A stretch of 64,000 bases of DNA, from the NCBI RefSeq assembly GCF_000062885.1, contig NC_009142.1, positions 7,119,584-7,183,583 on the forward strand, read 5' to 3'. Source of the stretch: Saccharopolyspora erythraea NRRL 2338. Its GTDB lineage: Bacteria > Actinomycetota > Actinomycetes > Mycobacteriales > Pseudonocardiaceae. Made by a program: the position numbers and the translations under genes. The notes beneath the pieces are model-generated. The model made no database searches, had not been told where the DNA came from, and saw nothing but the letters and a program-made list of their open reading frames with translations. The number at the start of each line of letters is the position of its first letter. The first letter of the stretch is position 1. Positions 17,759 through 25,466 of the stretch are shown in pieces.

Positions 17759-18478
17759 ATGCTCCGAACCGCCGACGAAGAGCTCACCATCGACGAGCTG
17801 GCCGCACGGGCCGGCGTCACCGTGCGCACCGTGCGGTTCTACTCCTCCCGCGGCCTGCTCCCGCCACCGCGCCTGCGCGGCAGGCTCGGCCTCTACGGCG
17901 GCGACCACCTGGCCCGCCTCGACCTGATCCGCGACCTGCAGGCGCTGGGCTTCACCCTCTCGGCGATCGAACGGCACCTCGAGCGCATCCCCGCCGACGC
18001 CACCCCCGAGGACCTCGCCCTGCAACGGGCGCTGCTCGCGCCGTGGACCCGCGACCAGAGCGAGGACCTGGACCGCCACGAGCTCAACCAGCGCGCCGGA
18101 CGGCACCTCGACGACGAGCTGATCGAGCAGCTCGTCGCGCTCGGCGTCCTCGAGCGCCTCCCCGAGGACCCCGACCGGCTGCGGCTGCCCAGCACCGCCA
18201 TGCTCGGCGTCGGTCTGCAGATCCTCGACCTCGGCCTGCCGCTGGAGATGCTGGTGCAGGCCAAGGGGATCGTCGAGCAGCACACCACGCAGATCGCCGT
18301 CGAGCTGCGGGAGCTGTTCGCCGCCAACGTGCTGCGCCCCTACGTCGAGCGCGGACGTCCCGAGCAGGAGCGCGAACGGGTCCGCGCCGCGACCGACCAG
18401 CTGCGGCCGCTGACGATCCAGGTGCTGGTCAACGGATTCCAGCGCGCGGTCAACGACGTCATCCGCGACCACGTCTGA
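17759..18478 (+). CDS. MerR-family transcriptional regulator
   Basis: A 239-residue regulator. The N-terminal winged helix is clear: TIDELAARAGVTVRTVRFYSSRGLLPPP (about 9-36) then LYGGDHLARLDLIRDLQALGFTLSAIERHL. The C-terminal 150 residues form a long helical effector region without the Cys clusters of metal sensors. ATG 17759 lies 7 bases after a TANNNT box (TATCGT, 17746-17751), so the message may be leaderless; AAGGAG at 17740-17745 is 13 bases away, too far for normal use. Divergent to the racemase/acyl-CoA dehydrogenase operon, it is the likely reader of the TGTNACA operator there and perhaps at fadA. Confidence 0.9.
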   Translation: MLRTADEELTIDELAARAGVTVRTVRFYSSRGLLPPPRLRGRLGLYGGDHLARLDLIRDLQALGFTLSAIERHLERIPADATPEDLALQRALLAPWTRDQSEDLDRHELNQRAGRHLDDELIEQLVALGVLERLPEDPDRLRLPSTAMLGVGLQILDLGLPLEMLVQAKGIVEQHTTQIAVELRELFAANVLRPYVERGRPEQERERVRAATDQLRPLTIQVLVNGFQRAVNDVIRDHV

Positions 18479-18548
18479 GCGCCCGTCCTCGCGAGAGAGG
18501 TCGCAGAGCCAGAGGGCGCCCGAGAGCCTGTCCTCGATCTCCGAAGCG
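18478..18548. repeat. Dispersed repeat element, copy B (two arm-like units)
   Basis: AGCGCCCGTCCTCG (18478-18491) matches 13 of 14 bases of the reverse complement of copy C's right arm, and the 26-base stretch 18523-18548 matches the left arm of copy A at 23 of 26 positions. The first unit starts at the last base of the MerR stop codon, as copy A starts at the MpaB stop codon. Confidence 0.5.
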
Positions 18549-18675
18549 GCGCCGCCGCTTGGCCCGCCCGTGCAACCGGCACCGCCGAGCAAGACACCTC
18601 CGAGCGCACCGCCGTTCGTGGCCGGTTCTCTCGAACCCTGGCCAAAGGCCGGGCCGATGCGGTTTCATCGCCAGT

Positions 18676-18691
18676 CGTGACGATCGTCACG
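18676..18691. promoter_or_regulatory. 16-bp perfect palindrome before the acyl-CoA-synthetase-like gene
   Basis: CGTGACGATCGTCACG reads the same on both strands. It lies 24-39 bases before the ATG at 18715 and just upstream of the ribosome site, suitable for an operator. No regulator can be assigned. Confidence 0.5.
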
Positions 18692-18714
18692 CGCGTCGAG
18701 GGGAGACCGCAGCG

Positions 18715-20034
18715 ATGGGCTTGTCGCAGTCCTGGGCCGCCACCGCTCTCGAAACGACGATCCCGTCCCTTTTCTCCCGCAATGCCGACGAACATCCGGA
18801 ACATCCCGCGCTGACCGACCACCGCGGCGGTGGCACGCGCACCTGGACCTGGGGCCAGGCAGGCACCGAGGTCGAGACAATCGCGGCCGGGCTCTGCGCG
18901 CTGGGCCTGCAACGCGGTCAGACCATGCTGACCATGATGTCCAACCGCGCCGAGCACTGGCTGGCCGACGTGGCCGCGACGCACCTCGGCGCGGTGCCCG
19001 CCACCGTCCGCGGGAACCACGCCGGCGACCACGTGCTGTACCTGGCCAGGCACAGCAGGGCCCGGGTCGTCGTCGTGGAGGGCGCCGACCAGGTGGGGCG
19101 GTGGTCGTCGGCGCTGCGCGAGCCGACGGCGATCGAGCACGTCGTGGTCCTGGACCGCGCGGCGGTTCCCTCCGGCGACCCCCGGTTCCTCACCTGGGAA
19201 GCGCTGCTGTCGCACGGACGGCGGCTGCTGGCCGAGGACCGCGCGATCGTGGCCCGGCACCGGGAGTCGCTCACCCCGGACCGGCCCGCCACGATCCTCT
19301 ACACCACCGAGCGCGCCCGCGAGCACGAGTGCGTAGTGCTGACCCACCGCAACGTCGGCTACGCCGCCGCGGCGCTGGAGCACATCACCGGAATTCCCCG
19401 GCATGCCAACACGATCTGCTACCGGCCGCTGACCGACGCAGCCGACCGGATGCTCGGCATGTACTCGGCCATCCACGGCGCCTCGCACGTGCACCTGTGC
19501 GCCGACGCCGCGCACGCCGCCACCGCGCTGCCGGAACTGCGGCCCGCGGCGTTCTTCGGCGCGCCGCGGGTGTGGGCGGAACTGGCCGCGGACGCGGAGT
19601 CGGTCGCGCCGCACCGACCGGCCACCGCCCAGGCGCGGCAACGGCTCCGCGCCCGACTCGGACTCGGCGACGTCGTCTGGGCCTCCAGCGGCCCGGCCCC
19701 GCTGGAGCCCGGGGTGCTGGATCTGTTCGCTTCGCTGGGCGTCGACATCCGCCAGAGCTGGGGCACCGCCGAGACCAGCGGCTTCGCCACCGCCAACCAC
19801 GCGGGCGCCTCCCGGCCCGGCACGGCAGGACGAGGCATGCCCGGCGTGGAGGTCCGCATCGCCGACGACGGCGAGATCCTGGTGCGCGGCCCGGTCGTCT
19901 GCCCCGGCCACCTCCAGCCCGACGGCGTGATCAAGCCGGCGACCGACGCCGAGGGCTGGCTGCGCACCGGCGACGCGGGCAGCCTCGACGACGACGGTTT
20001 CCTGGTGGTGACCCACCGGGCCAACCCGGGCTGA
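18715..20034 (+). CDS. Degenerate, C-terminally truncated AMP-binding (acyl-CoA synthetase-like) protein
   Basis: A 439-residue relative of long-chain acyl-CoA synthetases. The N-terminal pattern (PSLFSRNADEHPEHPAL, GLCALGLQRGQ, MSNRAEHWLADVAATHLGAVP) is that of the FadD15/FAA1 branch, normally about 600 residues. The phosphate-binding motif expected as YTSGTTGxPKG is replaced by YTTERAREHECVVLTH, so its Ser/Thr/Gly-rich loop and Lys are gone. The A5-like motif is WGTAET. The protein stops at GDAGSLDDDGFLVVTHR, right after the A7 Asp, and lacks the mobile C-terminal domain with the catalytic Lys. It should not form acyl-adenylate by the normal route and may be a pseudoenzyme or decaying gene. 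AGGGGAG (18699-18705) precedes ATG 18715. The stop codon lies within a terminator palindrome. Confidence 0.75.
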   Translation: MGLSQSWAATALETTIPSLFSRNADEHPEHPALTDHRGGGTRTWTWGQAGTEVETIAAGLCALGLQRGQTMLTMMSNRAEHWLADVAATHLGAVPATVRGNHAGDHVLYLARHSRARVVVVEGADQVGRWSSALREPTAIEHVVVLDRAAVPSGDPRFLTWEALLSHGRRLLAEDRAIVARHRESLTPDRPATILYTTERAREHECVVLTHRNVGYAAAALEHITGIPRHANTICYRPLTDAADRMLGMYSAIHGASHVHLCADAAHAATALPELRPAAFFGAPRVWAELAADAESVAPHRPATAQARQRLRARLGLGDVVWASSGPAPLEPGVLDLFASLGVDIRQSWGTAETSGFATANHAGASRPGTAGRGMPGVEVRIADDGEILVRGPVVCPGHLQPDGVIKPATDAEGWLRTGDAGSLDDDGFLVVTHRANPG

Positions 20035-20049
20035 CCCGGGTCAGCCCGG
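20026..20049. terminator. Bidirectional terminator at the end of the synthetase-like gene
   Basis: A 24-bp perfect palindrome (arms CCGGGCTGACCC and GGGTCAGCCCGG) lies between two convergent genes that end at 20034 and 20054. The TGA stop of the plus-strand gene (20032-20034) is inside the left arm. Confidence 0.75.
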
Positions 20050-20053
20050 CGGC

Positions 20054-21379
20054 CTAATCCGCGCTCCGCGCGGACGGAGCGGACTCGCGGGCGAACCGCC
20101 GCGGGTCCCCGGTCAGCGCCAGGCAGAGCACGGTGACCAGCGAACCGGCCACCAGGTACGCCGCGATCGGCCACGACGCACCGCCCGCCGCGCCCAGCAG
20201 CGCGGTGGCCACGAACGGCGAGAGCCCGCCGCCGAGCACCGAACCGCTCTGGTAACCCAGCGACACCCCCGTGTACCGGACCCTGGTGTCGAACAGCTCC
20301 GCGCAGAACGCCGCCATGGGGCCGAAAACCGCCGCCGAACCCGCGTAGCCGAGCACCATCGCCAGCACGATCAGCGCGGGCGAGCGGGTGTCGAGCAGCC
20401 AGAACATCGGGAACGCGTAGAGGGCCAGGAAGATGCCGCCGCCCAGCATCACCCTGGTGCGCCCCAGGACGTCGGAGAGGTGTGCGAAGACCAGGATCCC
20501 GAGGATCTGCGCGGCCGAACCGGCGAGGCTGCCCGTCAGCATCAGCTGCCTGGACACCCCCAGGGCCTCGATGCCGTAGGAGAGCAGGAAAGTCGCCAGG
20601 ATGAAGATGAAGGTGTTGAACCCGAGGTTCACCCCCGCCGAGAGCAGGATCTGGCGCCAGGAGGTCGCGAACGCGTCGGTGATGGGCAGCCGCGCACGCT
20701 GCCCGTGCTCGCGGATGCGGGCGAACTCCGGCGACTCCGCCAGCCGCAGCCGCACGTAGAGGCCGACCCCGACCAGCACCAGGCTCAGCAGGAACGGCAC
20801 CCGCCAGCCCCAGGTGAGGAACTGGTCGCCGGAGATCGCGGTGGCCGCCGAGAACGCCCCGGTCGCCAGGAACAGCCCGGTCGGGGAACCGATGAAGGTC
20901 CAGCCGCCGTACCAGCCGTGCCGGTTCGGCGGCGCGTGCTCCACGGCCATCAGCACCGCGCCGCCCTGCTCGCCGCCGAGGAAGAAGCCCTGGACCACCC
21001 GCAGCACCACCAGCGCGAGCGGAGCCCACACGCCGACCTGCTCGTAGGTCGGCAGCAGGCCGATCGCCGCGGTGCACACCCCGGTGACGCTGAGCGTGAT
21101 CACCAGCATCAGCTTGCGGCCGAGCCGGTCGCCGAAGTGGCCGATGACCGCGGCTCCCAGCGGGCGGGCCAGGAACCCCGCGCCGAAGGTCGCGAACGCC
21201 AGCAGCACGCCGACCCAGGGATCGCTCGCCGCGAAGAACAGCTTGTTGAACACCACGGCGGCGGCCGTGCCGTAGATGAGGAAGTCGTACAGCTCGATCG
21301 TGTTGCCGACCGCGCTGGCGAACGCCGCCCTGCGCACCTCGGCGCCCGACGGGGTAGCGCTCCTCGGTTCGACTGCCAT
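20054..21379 (-). CDS. MFS transporter, metabolite:H+ symporter (MHS) type
   Basis: A 441-residue inner-membrane protein with twelve predicted hydrophobic segments. GNTIELYDFLIYGTAAA in the first helix and GFLARPLGAAVIGHFGDRLG in the loop 2-3 are the signatures of the MHS family, which imports small organic acids, betaines, proline or shikimate with protons. The substrate cannot be assigned. Start ATG 21379 has GGGAGG upstream; the longer frame to 21655 would cross the promoter region of the divergent inhibitor gene. It shares a 266-base divergent region with the SSI-type gene. Confidence 0.9.
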   Translation of the reverse strand: MAVEPRSATPSGAEVRRAAFASAVGNTIELYDFLIYGTAAAVVFNKLFFAASDPWVGVLLAFATFGAGFLARPLGAAVIGHFGDRLGRKLMLVITLSVTGVCTAAIGLLPTYEQVGVWAPLALVVLRVVQGFFLGGEQGGAVLMAVEHAPPNRHGWYGGWTFIGSPTGLFLATGAFSAATAISGDQFLTWGWRVPFLLSLVLVGVGLYVRLRLAESPEFARIREHGQRARLPITDAFATSWRQILLSAGVNLGFNTFIFILATFLLSYGIEALGVSRQLMLTGSLAGSAAQILGILVFAHLSDVLGRTRVMLGGGIFLALYAFPMFWLLDTRSPALIVLAMVLGYAGSAAVFGPMAAFCAELFDTRVRYTGVSLGYQSGSVLGGGLSPFVATALLGAAGGASWPIAAYLVAGSLVTVLCLALTGDPRRFARESAPSARSAD

Positions 21380-21402
21380 CCGGCCCTCCCGGCCTCGTCC
21401 GC

Positions 21403-21440
21403 CACTCGACTGCGCCCACAACGATGTCGAGTGCGGGCGC
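21403..21440 (-). promoter_or_regulatory. Interleaved hairpin arms in the MFS leader
   Basis: CACTCGAC (21403-21410) pairs with GTCGAGTG (21426-21433), and GCGCCC (21412-21417) pairs with GGGCGC (21435-21440). The two stems cross, so only one can form at a time. They lie 24-61 bases upstream of the MFS ATG. This could be an RNA switch or simply an operator; the nearby direct repeat CCACATCG (21447, 21461) is also notable. Confidence 0.35.
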
Positions 21441-21645
21441 GGTCGTCCACATCGAATTTTCCACATCGCCCCTTCCGGGCTAGTCCTGATCCCGACTCTC
21501 GACCACGAATCCCGACGCAGAGTGATGAAAACCGGGATGGGGGAACCTCGTTCAGGTGGACACCCGACCGCTGCTGCCGCATCCAGAGGAATTCCGGCGA
21601 TAAAGGGGATCGAGTCTTCTCCGCAACCCACAGGAGGAACAAGAG

Positions 21646-22062
21646 ATGACCGCAACCCGGCTGATCGGCCACATCGCGTCGGCGGCTCTGCTGACCACCG
21701 CAGCCGCCCTCGTCCCGTTGGCGGCGGGTGCCGCCACGATGCCGGAGGTGGCCGCCAGCAGCCTCAACCTCACGGTCACCGGGCAGCCCGGTACCGCGCA
21801 GTTCCGCTCCGCCGTGCTCACCTGCGAGCCGACCGGTGGCACCCACCCGAACGCACCCGCCGCCTGCGAGAACCTCACCGGCGTCAACGGTGACTTCCAG
21901 GAGCTGACCAAGGAGCCGGCGCCCGCGATGTGCACGCTGGACCTCAAGCAGGTCACGCTCCGCGCGACCGGCACCTGGCGGGGCAAGCCGGTGAACTTCG
22001 AGCGCGAGTTCGCCAACGTCTGCGTGGCCAAGTCGCACACCGGCGAGGTGTTCTCGTTCTAG
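21646..22062 (+). CDS. Secreted subtilisin-inhibitor (SSI) family protein
   Basis: A 138-residue precursor with a signal peptide (basic RLIGH, hydrophobic core, cleavage near AAGAAT at 26-31). The mature part has the SSI hallmarks: LTCEPTGGTHPN (58-69), C74, GDFQEL, GTWRGKPV and a final TGEVFSF, with four Cys (60, 74, 96, 126) at the two SSI disulfide positions. SSI proteins inhibit extracellular serine proteases and set the timing of mycelial development in streptomycetes. The reactive-site region normally CPMVYDP reads here CTLDLKQ (96-102), which puts Leu at P1 and an unusual Asp at P1'. AGGAGG at 21632-21637 precedes ATG 21646. Monocistronic, followed by a long terminator hairpin. Confidence 0.88.
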   Translation: MTATRLIGHIASAALLTTAAALVPLAAGAATMPEVAASSLNLTVTGQPGTAQFRSAVLTCEPTGGTHPNAPAACENLTGVNGDFQELTKEPAPAMCTLDLKQVTLRATGTWRGKPVNFEREFANVCVAKSHTGEVFSF

Positions 22063-22252
22063 CCCGCCGTTCCGCGAGCGGCGTCAGCCGCATGCGGTGC
22101 GGGACCAGCCCGCTCTGCCGCGCGGTTCTCCAGCGCTTTCTCGCGAGGACGGCGCCGAGCGGCTGGACCATCGGTGGCCGGTCGTCCGGCCACCGGACCG
22201 GACGCCCCGCGTCCGACCCGACTCCACCGGGCGGACCGCAGGCGGCGCCCAG

Positions 22253-22303
22253 AGGCCCCCGCCCGGGCCGGCATCCGACGAGCCGGCCACCGGGCGGGGG
22301 CCT
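22253..22303 (+). terminator. Long two-part hairpin downstream of the inhibitor gene
   Basis: Outer 14-bp perfect stem (22253-22266 with 22290-22303) and an inner GCCGGC/GCCGGC stem (22267-22272 with 22282-22287), followed by TT. It lies about 190 bases after the inhibitor stop. The rest of 22063-22439 shows no gene. Confidence 0.65.
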
Positions 22304-22427
22304 TCCCACGGCACGCCACTCCAAGGCCACCACTCCACGGCCCCGCCGGGTCCCCGGCGAGTCGCCCGGCAGTGCCTTCCCGGCGCATTGCGCTGGTCAG
22401 CACCGCCGTCCCGCCATTCGGACGCGT

Positions 22428-22439
22428 TACTGTGGACCC
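22428..22439 (+). promoter_or_regulatory. Probable -10 box of a leaderless DUF202 transcript
   Basis: TACTGT (22428-22433) followed by 6 bases and the ATG at 22440. There is no ribosome site before the ATG. A clear -35 is not visible. Confidence 0.4.
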
Positions 22440-22832
22440 ATGGCAGCAGACGGCACCGGCGGCCGGCGCCGGCCGCGGCGGCTCTACGAGGTGGGCAGCG
22501 AGCCCGATCCCCGGTTCACCCTCGCCAACGAGCGCACCTTCCTGGCGTGGATCCGGACCTCGCTGGCGCTGATGGCCGCGGGCGTCGGCGTGGAGGCGCT
22601 CAACGCGGTCACCCACGAGACCGGAAGTCCACTGAGGACGGTCCTGGCCGTGCTCCTGCTGCTCGGTGGTGTGGTTTGCAGCGCAACGGCTTTCGGCCGC
22701 TGGGTCGCGACGGAGCGGGCGATGCGCGCGGGCGAGGCGCTGCCCGCGCCGAAACTGGCCCCGCTGCTCGGCTTCGGGCTCACCGCCATCGGCATCATGG
22801 CGTGCGTCCTGCTCTTCGCCACGGGGATCTGA
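22440..22832 (+). CDS. DUF202 (YidH-type) membrane protein
   Basis: A 130-residue membrane protein. The cytosolic N-terminus is rich in Arg (GGRRRPRRLYEVG); the family motif FTLANERTFLAWIRTSLALMAAGVGVEAL follows at 28-56 and starts the first membrane helix. Two more helices are at about 67-85 and 108-128. DUF202 proteins have three helices and are poorly characterised. It is paired with a second, diverged DUF202 gene 24 bases downstream, and the two products may form a hetero-oligomer (inference). The upstream -10 and lack of a ribosome site suggest leaderless translation. Confidence 0.85.
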   Translation: MAADGTGGRRRPRRLYEVGSEPDPRFTLANERTFLAWIRTSLALMAAGVGVEALNAVTHETGSPLRTVLAVLLLLGGVVCSATAFGRWVATERAMRAGEALPAPKLAPLLGFGLTAIGIMACVLLFATGI

Positions 22833-22856
22833 CGATGCCGCGGGGAGCCGAGCACC

Positions 22857-23201
22857 ATGCCCGCTGAAGGCCCGGACGAACGTCGCGGCCCATGGGACCC
22901 CGGCCTCCAGAACGAGCGCACGACGCTGGCCTGGCTGCGCACGATCCTGTCGTTCGCCGTCGGGCTGCTGGTGCTGCTGCGGCTCATCGCCCACAACAGC
23001 CTCGCCGCCGCCATCGCCTGCGCCGTGTTCACGCTGCCGCTCTGCGCCGGCATCGCCCTGGTCACCTGGCGCCGGCACCGCCGGACTGAACGCAGCCTGC
23101 ACGCCGAGGCCCCGCTGCCGGACGGCATCCTGCCGGCGGCGGTGGCCGTGCTCGCCGTCCTCGGCGGCTGCACGGGCCTGGTGTACGTGCTCACGACCTG
23201 A
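22857..23201 (+). CDS. Second DUF202 membrane protein
   Basis: A 114-residue membrane protein with the shortened DUF202 motif LQNERTTLAWLRTILSFAVGLLVLLRLI (19-46) and two further helices at about 50-68 and 92-112. Arg/His-rich loops follow helix 2 (TWRRHRRTERS). The order YidH-like then YidG-like recalls the yidGH pair of enterobacteria. It sits 24 bases after the first DUF202 gene and is probably in the same operon. No function can be given. Confidence 0.83.
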   Translation: MPAEGPDERRGPWDPGLQNERTTLAWLRTILSFAVGLLVLLRLIAHNSLAAAIACAVFTLPLCAGIALVTWRRHRRTERSLHAEAPLPDGILPAAVAVLAVLGGCTGLVYVLTT

Positions 23202-23219
23202 ATCGTCCACAGTAGACAT

Positions 23220-23250
23220 GGGCTCCGGAGGCGCCGCACCCCCGGAGCCC
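23220..23250. terminator. Hairpin between convergent DUF202 and sdaA genes
   Basis: Nine-base arms GGGCTCCGG (23220-23228) and CCGGAGCCC (23242-23250) with a 13-base loop, between genes ending at 23201 (plus) and 23296 (minus). Confidence 0.6.
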
Positions 23251-23295
23251 TGTCGGTCGTACACCGCGCTCAGCGCCCGATGGCGCCGCTCGTGC

Positions 23296-24651
23296 TCAGC
23301 ACTCGATGACGTTGACGGCCAGGCCGCCCCGAGCGGTCTCCTTGTACTTCACCTTCATGTCCCGCCCGGTCTCCCGCATCGTCTTGATCACCTTGTCCAG
23401 CGACACGAAATGCGCACCGTCACCCCGCAACGCCATCCGCGCCGCCGTGATCGCCTTCACCGACGCCACCGCATTGCGCTCGATGCACGGGATCTGCACC
23501 AACCCACCGATGGGATCACACGTCAGGCCCAGGTTGTGCTCCATCGCGATCTCCGCCGCGTTCTCCACCTGCGCGGGCGTGCCGCCCAGCACCTCGGCCA
23601 GGCCCGCGGCGGCCATCGAACACGCCGACCCGACCTCGCCCTGGCAGCCCACCTCGGCACCCGAGATCGACGCGTTCTCCTTGAACAGCACCCCGATCGC
23701 GCCCGCCGCCAGCAAGAACCGCACCACGCCGTCCTCGTCGGCACCCGGCACGAACCGCGTGTAGTAGTGCAGCACCGCGGGCACGATCCCCGCCGCGCCG
23801 TTGGTCGGCGCCGTGACCACCCGGCCACCCGCGGCGTTCTCCTCGTTGACCGCCAGCGCGAACAGCGTGACCCATTCCATCGGGTCATCGGCAGCCGTCA
23901 GACTCGACGCCAACGCCGCAGCCCGGCGCCGCACCCGCAGACCGCCCGGCAGCTCACCGGAGTTGGCGCACCCGTTGGCCACGCACTCGGCCATCACGTC
24001 CCAGATGTGCAGCAACTCCTTGCGCACCGCGTCCTCGCCGCGCCACGCGAGCTCGTTGGCCAGCATCACCCCGCTGATCGACAGCCCCGACTCCGCGGTG
24101 CGCGCCAGCAGCTGCTCACCGGTGGTGAACGGCCACGCCACCTCGGTGGCATCCGGCTTGATCCGGTCCGCGCCCGTGGCCTCGTCGTCCACCACGAACC
24201 CGCCACCGACCGAATAGAACACCGACGACTCCACCTCGGCACCCGAGCCGTCCCACGCGGTGAACCGCATCCCGTTCGGGTGCACCGGCAACGACCTGCG
24301 GCGATGCATCACCAGATCGCGGTCCACCGAGAACGCGATGTCACGCACCCCGTCCAACCGCAACCGGCCCGTCTCGCCGATCTCGGTCACCCGCGGCGCC
24401 ACCGCCGCCGGGTCCACCGACTCCGGCGCATGGCCCTCCAGCCCCAGCAGCACCGCCTTCGGACTGCCATGACCGTGCCCCGTGGCACCCAACGACCCGA
24501 ACAACTCGGCCTTGACCCGGCTCACCTCGGACAACCGGCCCGCGGCGCGCAACCGAGCCACGAACATCGCCGCAGCCCGCATCGGTCCCACCGTGTGCGA
24601 GCTCGACGGTCCGATCCCCACCGAGAAAAGGTCGAAGACGCTGATCGCCAT
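23296..24651 (-). CDS. sdaA: L-serine ammonia-lyase, iron-sulfur dependent, single chain
   Basis: A 451-residue single-chain serine dehydratase with beta (ACT-like) and alpha domains fused. [21 protein letters not shown] opens the protein; the 4Fe-4S Cys ligands are in [28 protein letters not shown] and IPCIERNA. It converts L-serine to pyruvate and ammonia. AGGAGG precedes ATG 24651, 29 bases after the gcvH stop, and both follow the glycine riboswitch. Thus serine made from glycine can be removed to pyruvate when glycine is high. No anaerobic-type two-subunit split is seen. Confidence 0.95.
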   Translation of the reverse strand: MAISVFDLFSVGIGPSSSHTVGPMRAAAMFVARLRAAGRLSEVSRVKAELFGSLGATGHGHGSPKAVLLGLEGHAPESVDPAAVAPRVTEIGETGRLRLDGVRDIAFSVDRDLVMHRRRSLPVHPNGMRFTAWDGSGAEVESSVFYSVGGGFVVDDEATGADRIKPDATEVAWPFTTGEQLLARTAESGLSISGVMLANELAWRGEDAVRKELLHIWDVMAECVANGCANSGELPGGLRVRRRAAALASSLTAADDPMEWVTLFALAVNEENAAGGRVVTAPTNGAAGIVPAVLHYYTRFVPGADEDGVVRFLLAAGAIGVLFKENASISGAEVGCQGEVGSACSMAAAGLAEVLGGTPAQVENAAEIAMEHNLGLTCDPIGGLVQIPCIERNAVASVKAITAARMALRGDGAHFVSLDKVIKTMRETGRDMKVKYKETARGGLAVNVIEC

Positions 24652-24680
24652 TGATCCGTCCTCCTAGCGCCGTGGTCCGG

Positions 24681-25052
24681 CTACTCCCCGGTCAGTTCGG
24701 CGTACTGCTCGGCGCTGAGCATCTCGCCGGTGCCGGTGGCGCGCACCTCCAGCAGCCAGCCCGCGCCGAACGGCTCGGCGTTGACCTGGGCAGGATCGTC
24801 CACCACGGACTCGTTGATCGCCACGACCTCGCCGGTGACCGGCGCGTAGAGGTCGCTGACCGACTTGGTCGACTCCAGCTCGCCGCAGGTTTCGCCGGCC
24901 TCGATCCGCTCGCCGACGGCGGGCAGCTGCACGTAGACGATGTCGCCGAGCGCCTCGGCGGCGTAGGGGGTGATACCGATGCGGACCACGTCGTCGCGGT
25001 CCTCGATCCACTCGTGCTCGCGGGTGTAGCGCAGGTTCGCGGGAAGGGACAT
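24681..25052 (-). CDS. gcvH: Glycine cleavage system H protein
   Basis: A 123-residue lipoyl carrier, close to the usual 125-130. [28 protein letters not shown] and the lipoylation segment [14 protein letters not shown] (Lys about 63) are all present. The H protein shuttles the aminomethyl group between P, T and L proteins. gcvT and gcvP are not in the window; instead gcvH is followed by sdaA. The start at 25052 fits the length of the family, and a longer open frame would run into the riboswitch. Expression should rise with glycine through the riboswitch at 25104-25300. Confidence 0.95.
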   Translation of the reverse strand: MSLPANLRYTREHEWIEDRDDVVRIGITPYAAEALGDIVYVQLPAVGERIEAGETCGELESTKSVSDLYAPVTGEVVAINESVVDDPAQVNAEPFGAGWLLEVRATGTGEMLSAEQYAELTGE

Positions 25053-25103
25053 GCGGGAGGCTCCGTCGCTGTCGAGGGCATGGCGATGCCCGGGATGGTG
25101 TGC

Positions 25104-25300
25104 CTCCCCCTCTGTTGCGGAACCTGAGAGCTTCACCGCGCCGTCGCGGCTTGCACCGTGGGTGCGGCGTCGGAACGCACGCTTTCCAGAGTCGCCTCGC
25201 CCGGACGGTCATGGGTGCCTGAGAGTTTGCGGGGAGTCTTGCTCCTTCGGCGCCCTGTTCCACTGCTCGCGCGGCAGGACAGGGGCTCTCCCGCCCGGGG
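25104..25300 (-). ncRNA. Tandem glycine riboswitch (gcvT motif, two aptamers)
   Basis: On the minus strand the transcript shows the conserved elements of the glycine riboswitch: first aptamer from GGGAGAGCCCC (about 25292-25282) with GCCGAAGGAGCAA and AACTCTCAGGCACC, then GGCGACTCTGGAAAGC, and a second aptamer with GCGGTGAAGCTCTCAGG and the closing CAGAGGGGGAG (about 25114-25104). The gcvH ATG is 52 bases downstream. Two aptamers bind glycine and, in known cases, turn on downstream genes. Here they control gcvH-sdaA. The expression platform could act on translation, as no clear terminator is seen between the RNA and gcvH. Confidence 0.93.
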
Positions 25301-25338
25301 TCTGCGGCCGGTATGCGGTTGTGGGTCTACCGACACGA

Positions 25339-25366
25339 ACCCTAAACGGACCTGCCGAGCTGTCAA
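25339..25366 (-). promoter_or_regulatory. Consensus promoter for the riboswitch-gcvH-sdaA unit
   Basis: On the minus strand TTGACA (25366-25361), 16-base spacer, TAGGGT (25344-25339). Transcription would start near 25332, about 30 bases before the riboswitch. A perfect -35 hexamer is rare in this window. Confidence 0.65.
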
Positions 25367-25426
25367 TGGCTCCCCCCGCCGCCGGCACCCCGCATGCGCG
25401 GGCGACGGTCCGCCGGCGAGCGTGTC

Positions 25427-25432
25427 TAGGCT
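25427..25432 (+). promoter_or_regulatory. Possible -10 box of the PucR gene
   Basis: TAGGCT 35 bases before the ATG at 25467; a GAGGAGG ribosome site lies at 25454-25460. The -35 region is not obvious. Confidence 0.35.
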
Positions 25433-25466
25433 GGGAAGACGCTGGGGCCCAACGAGGAGGCGGGTG

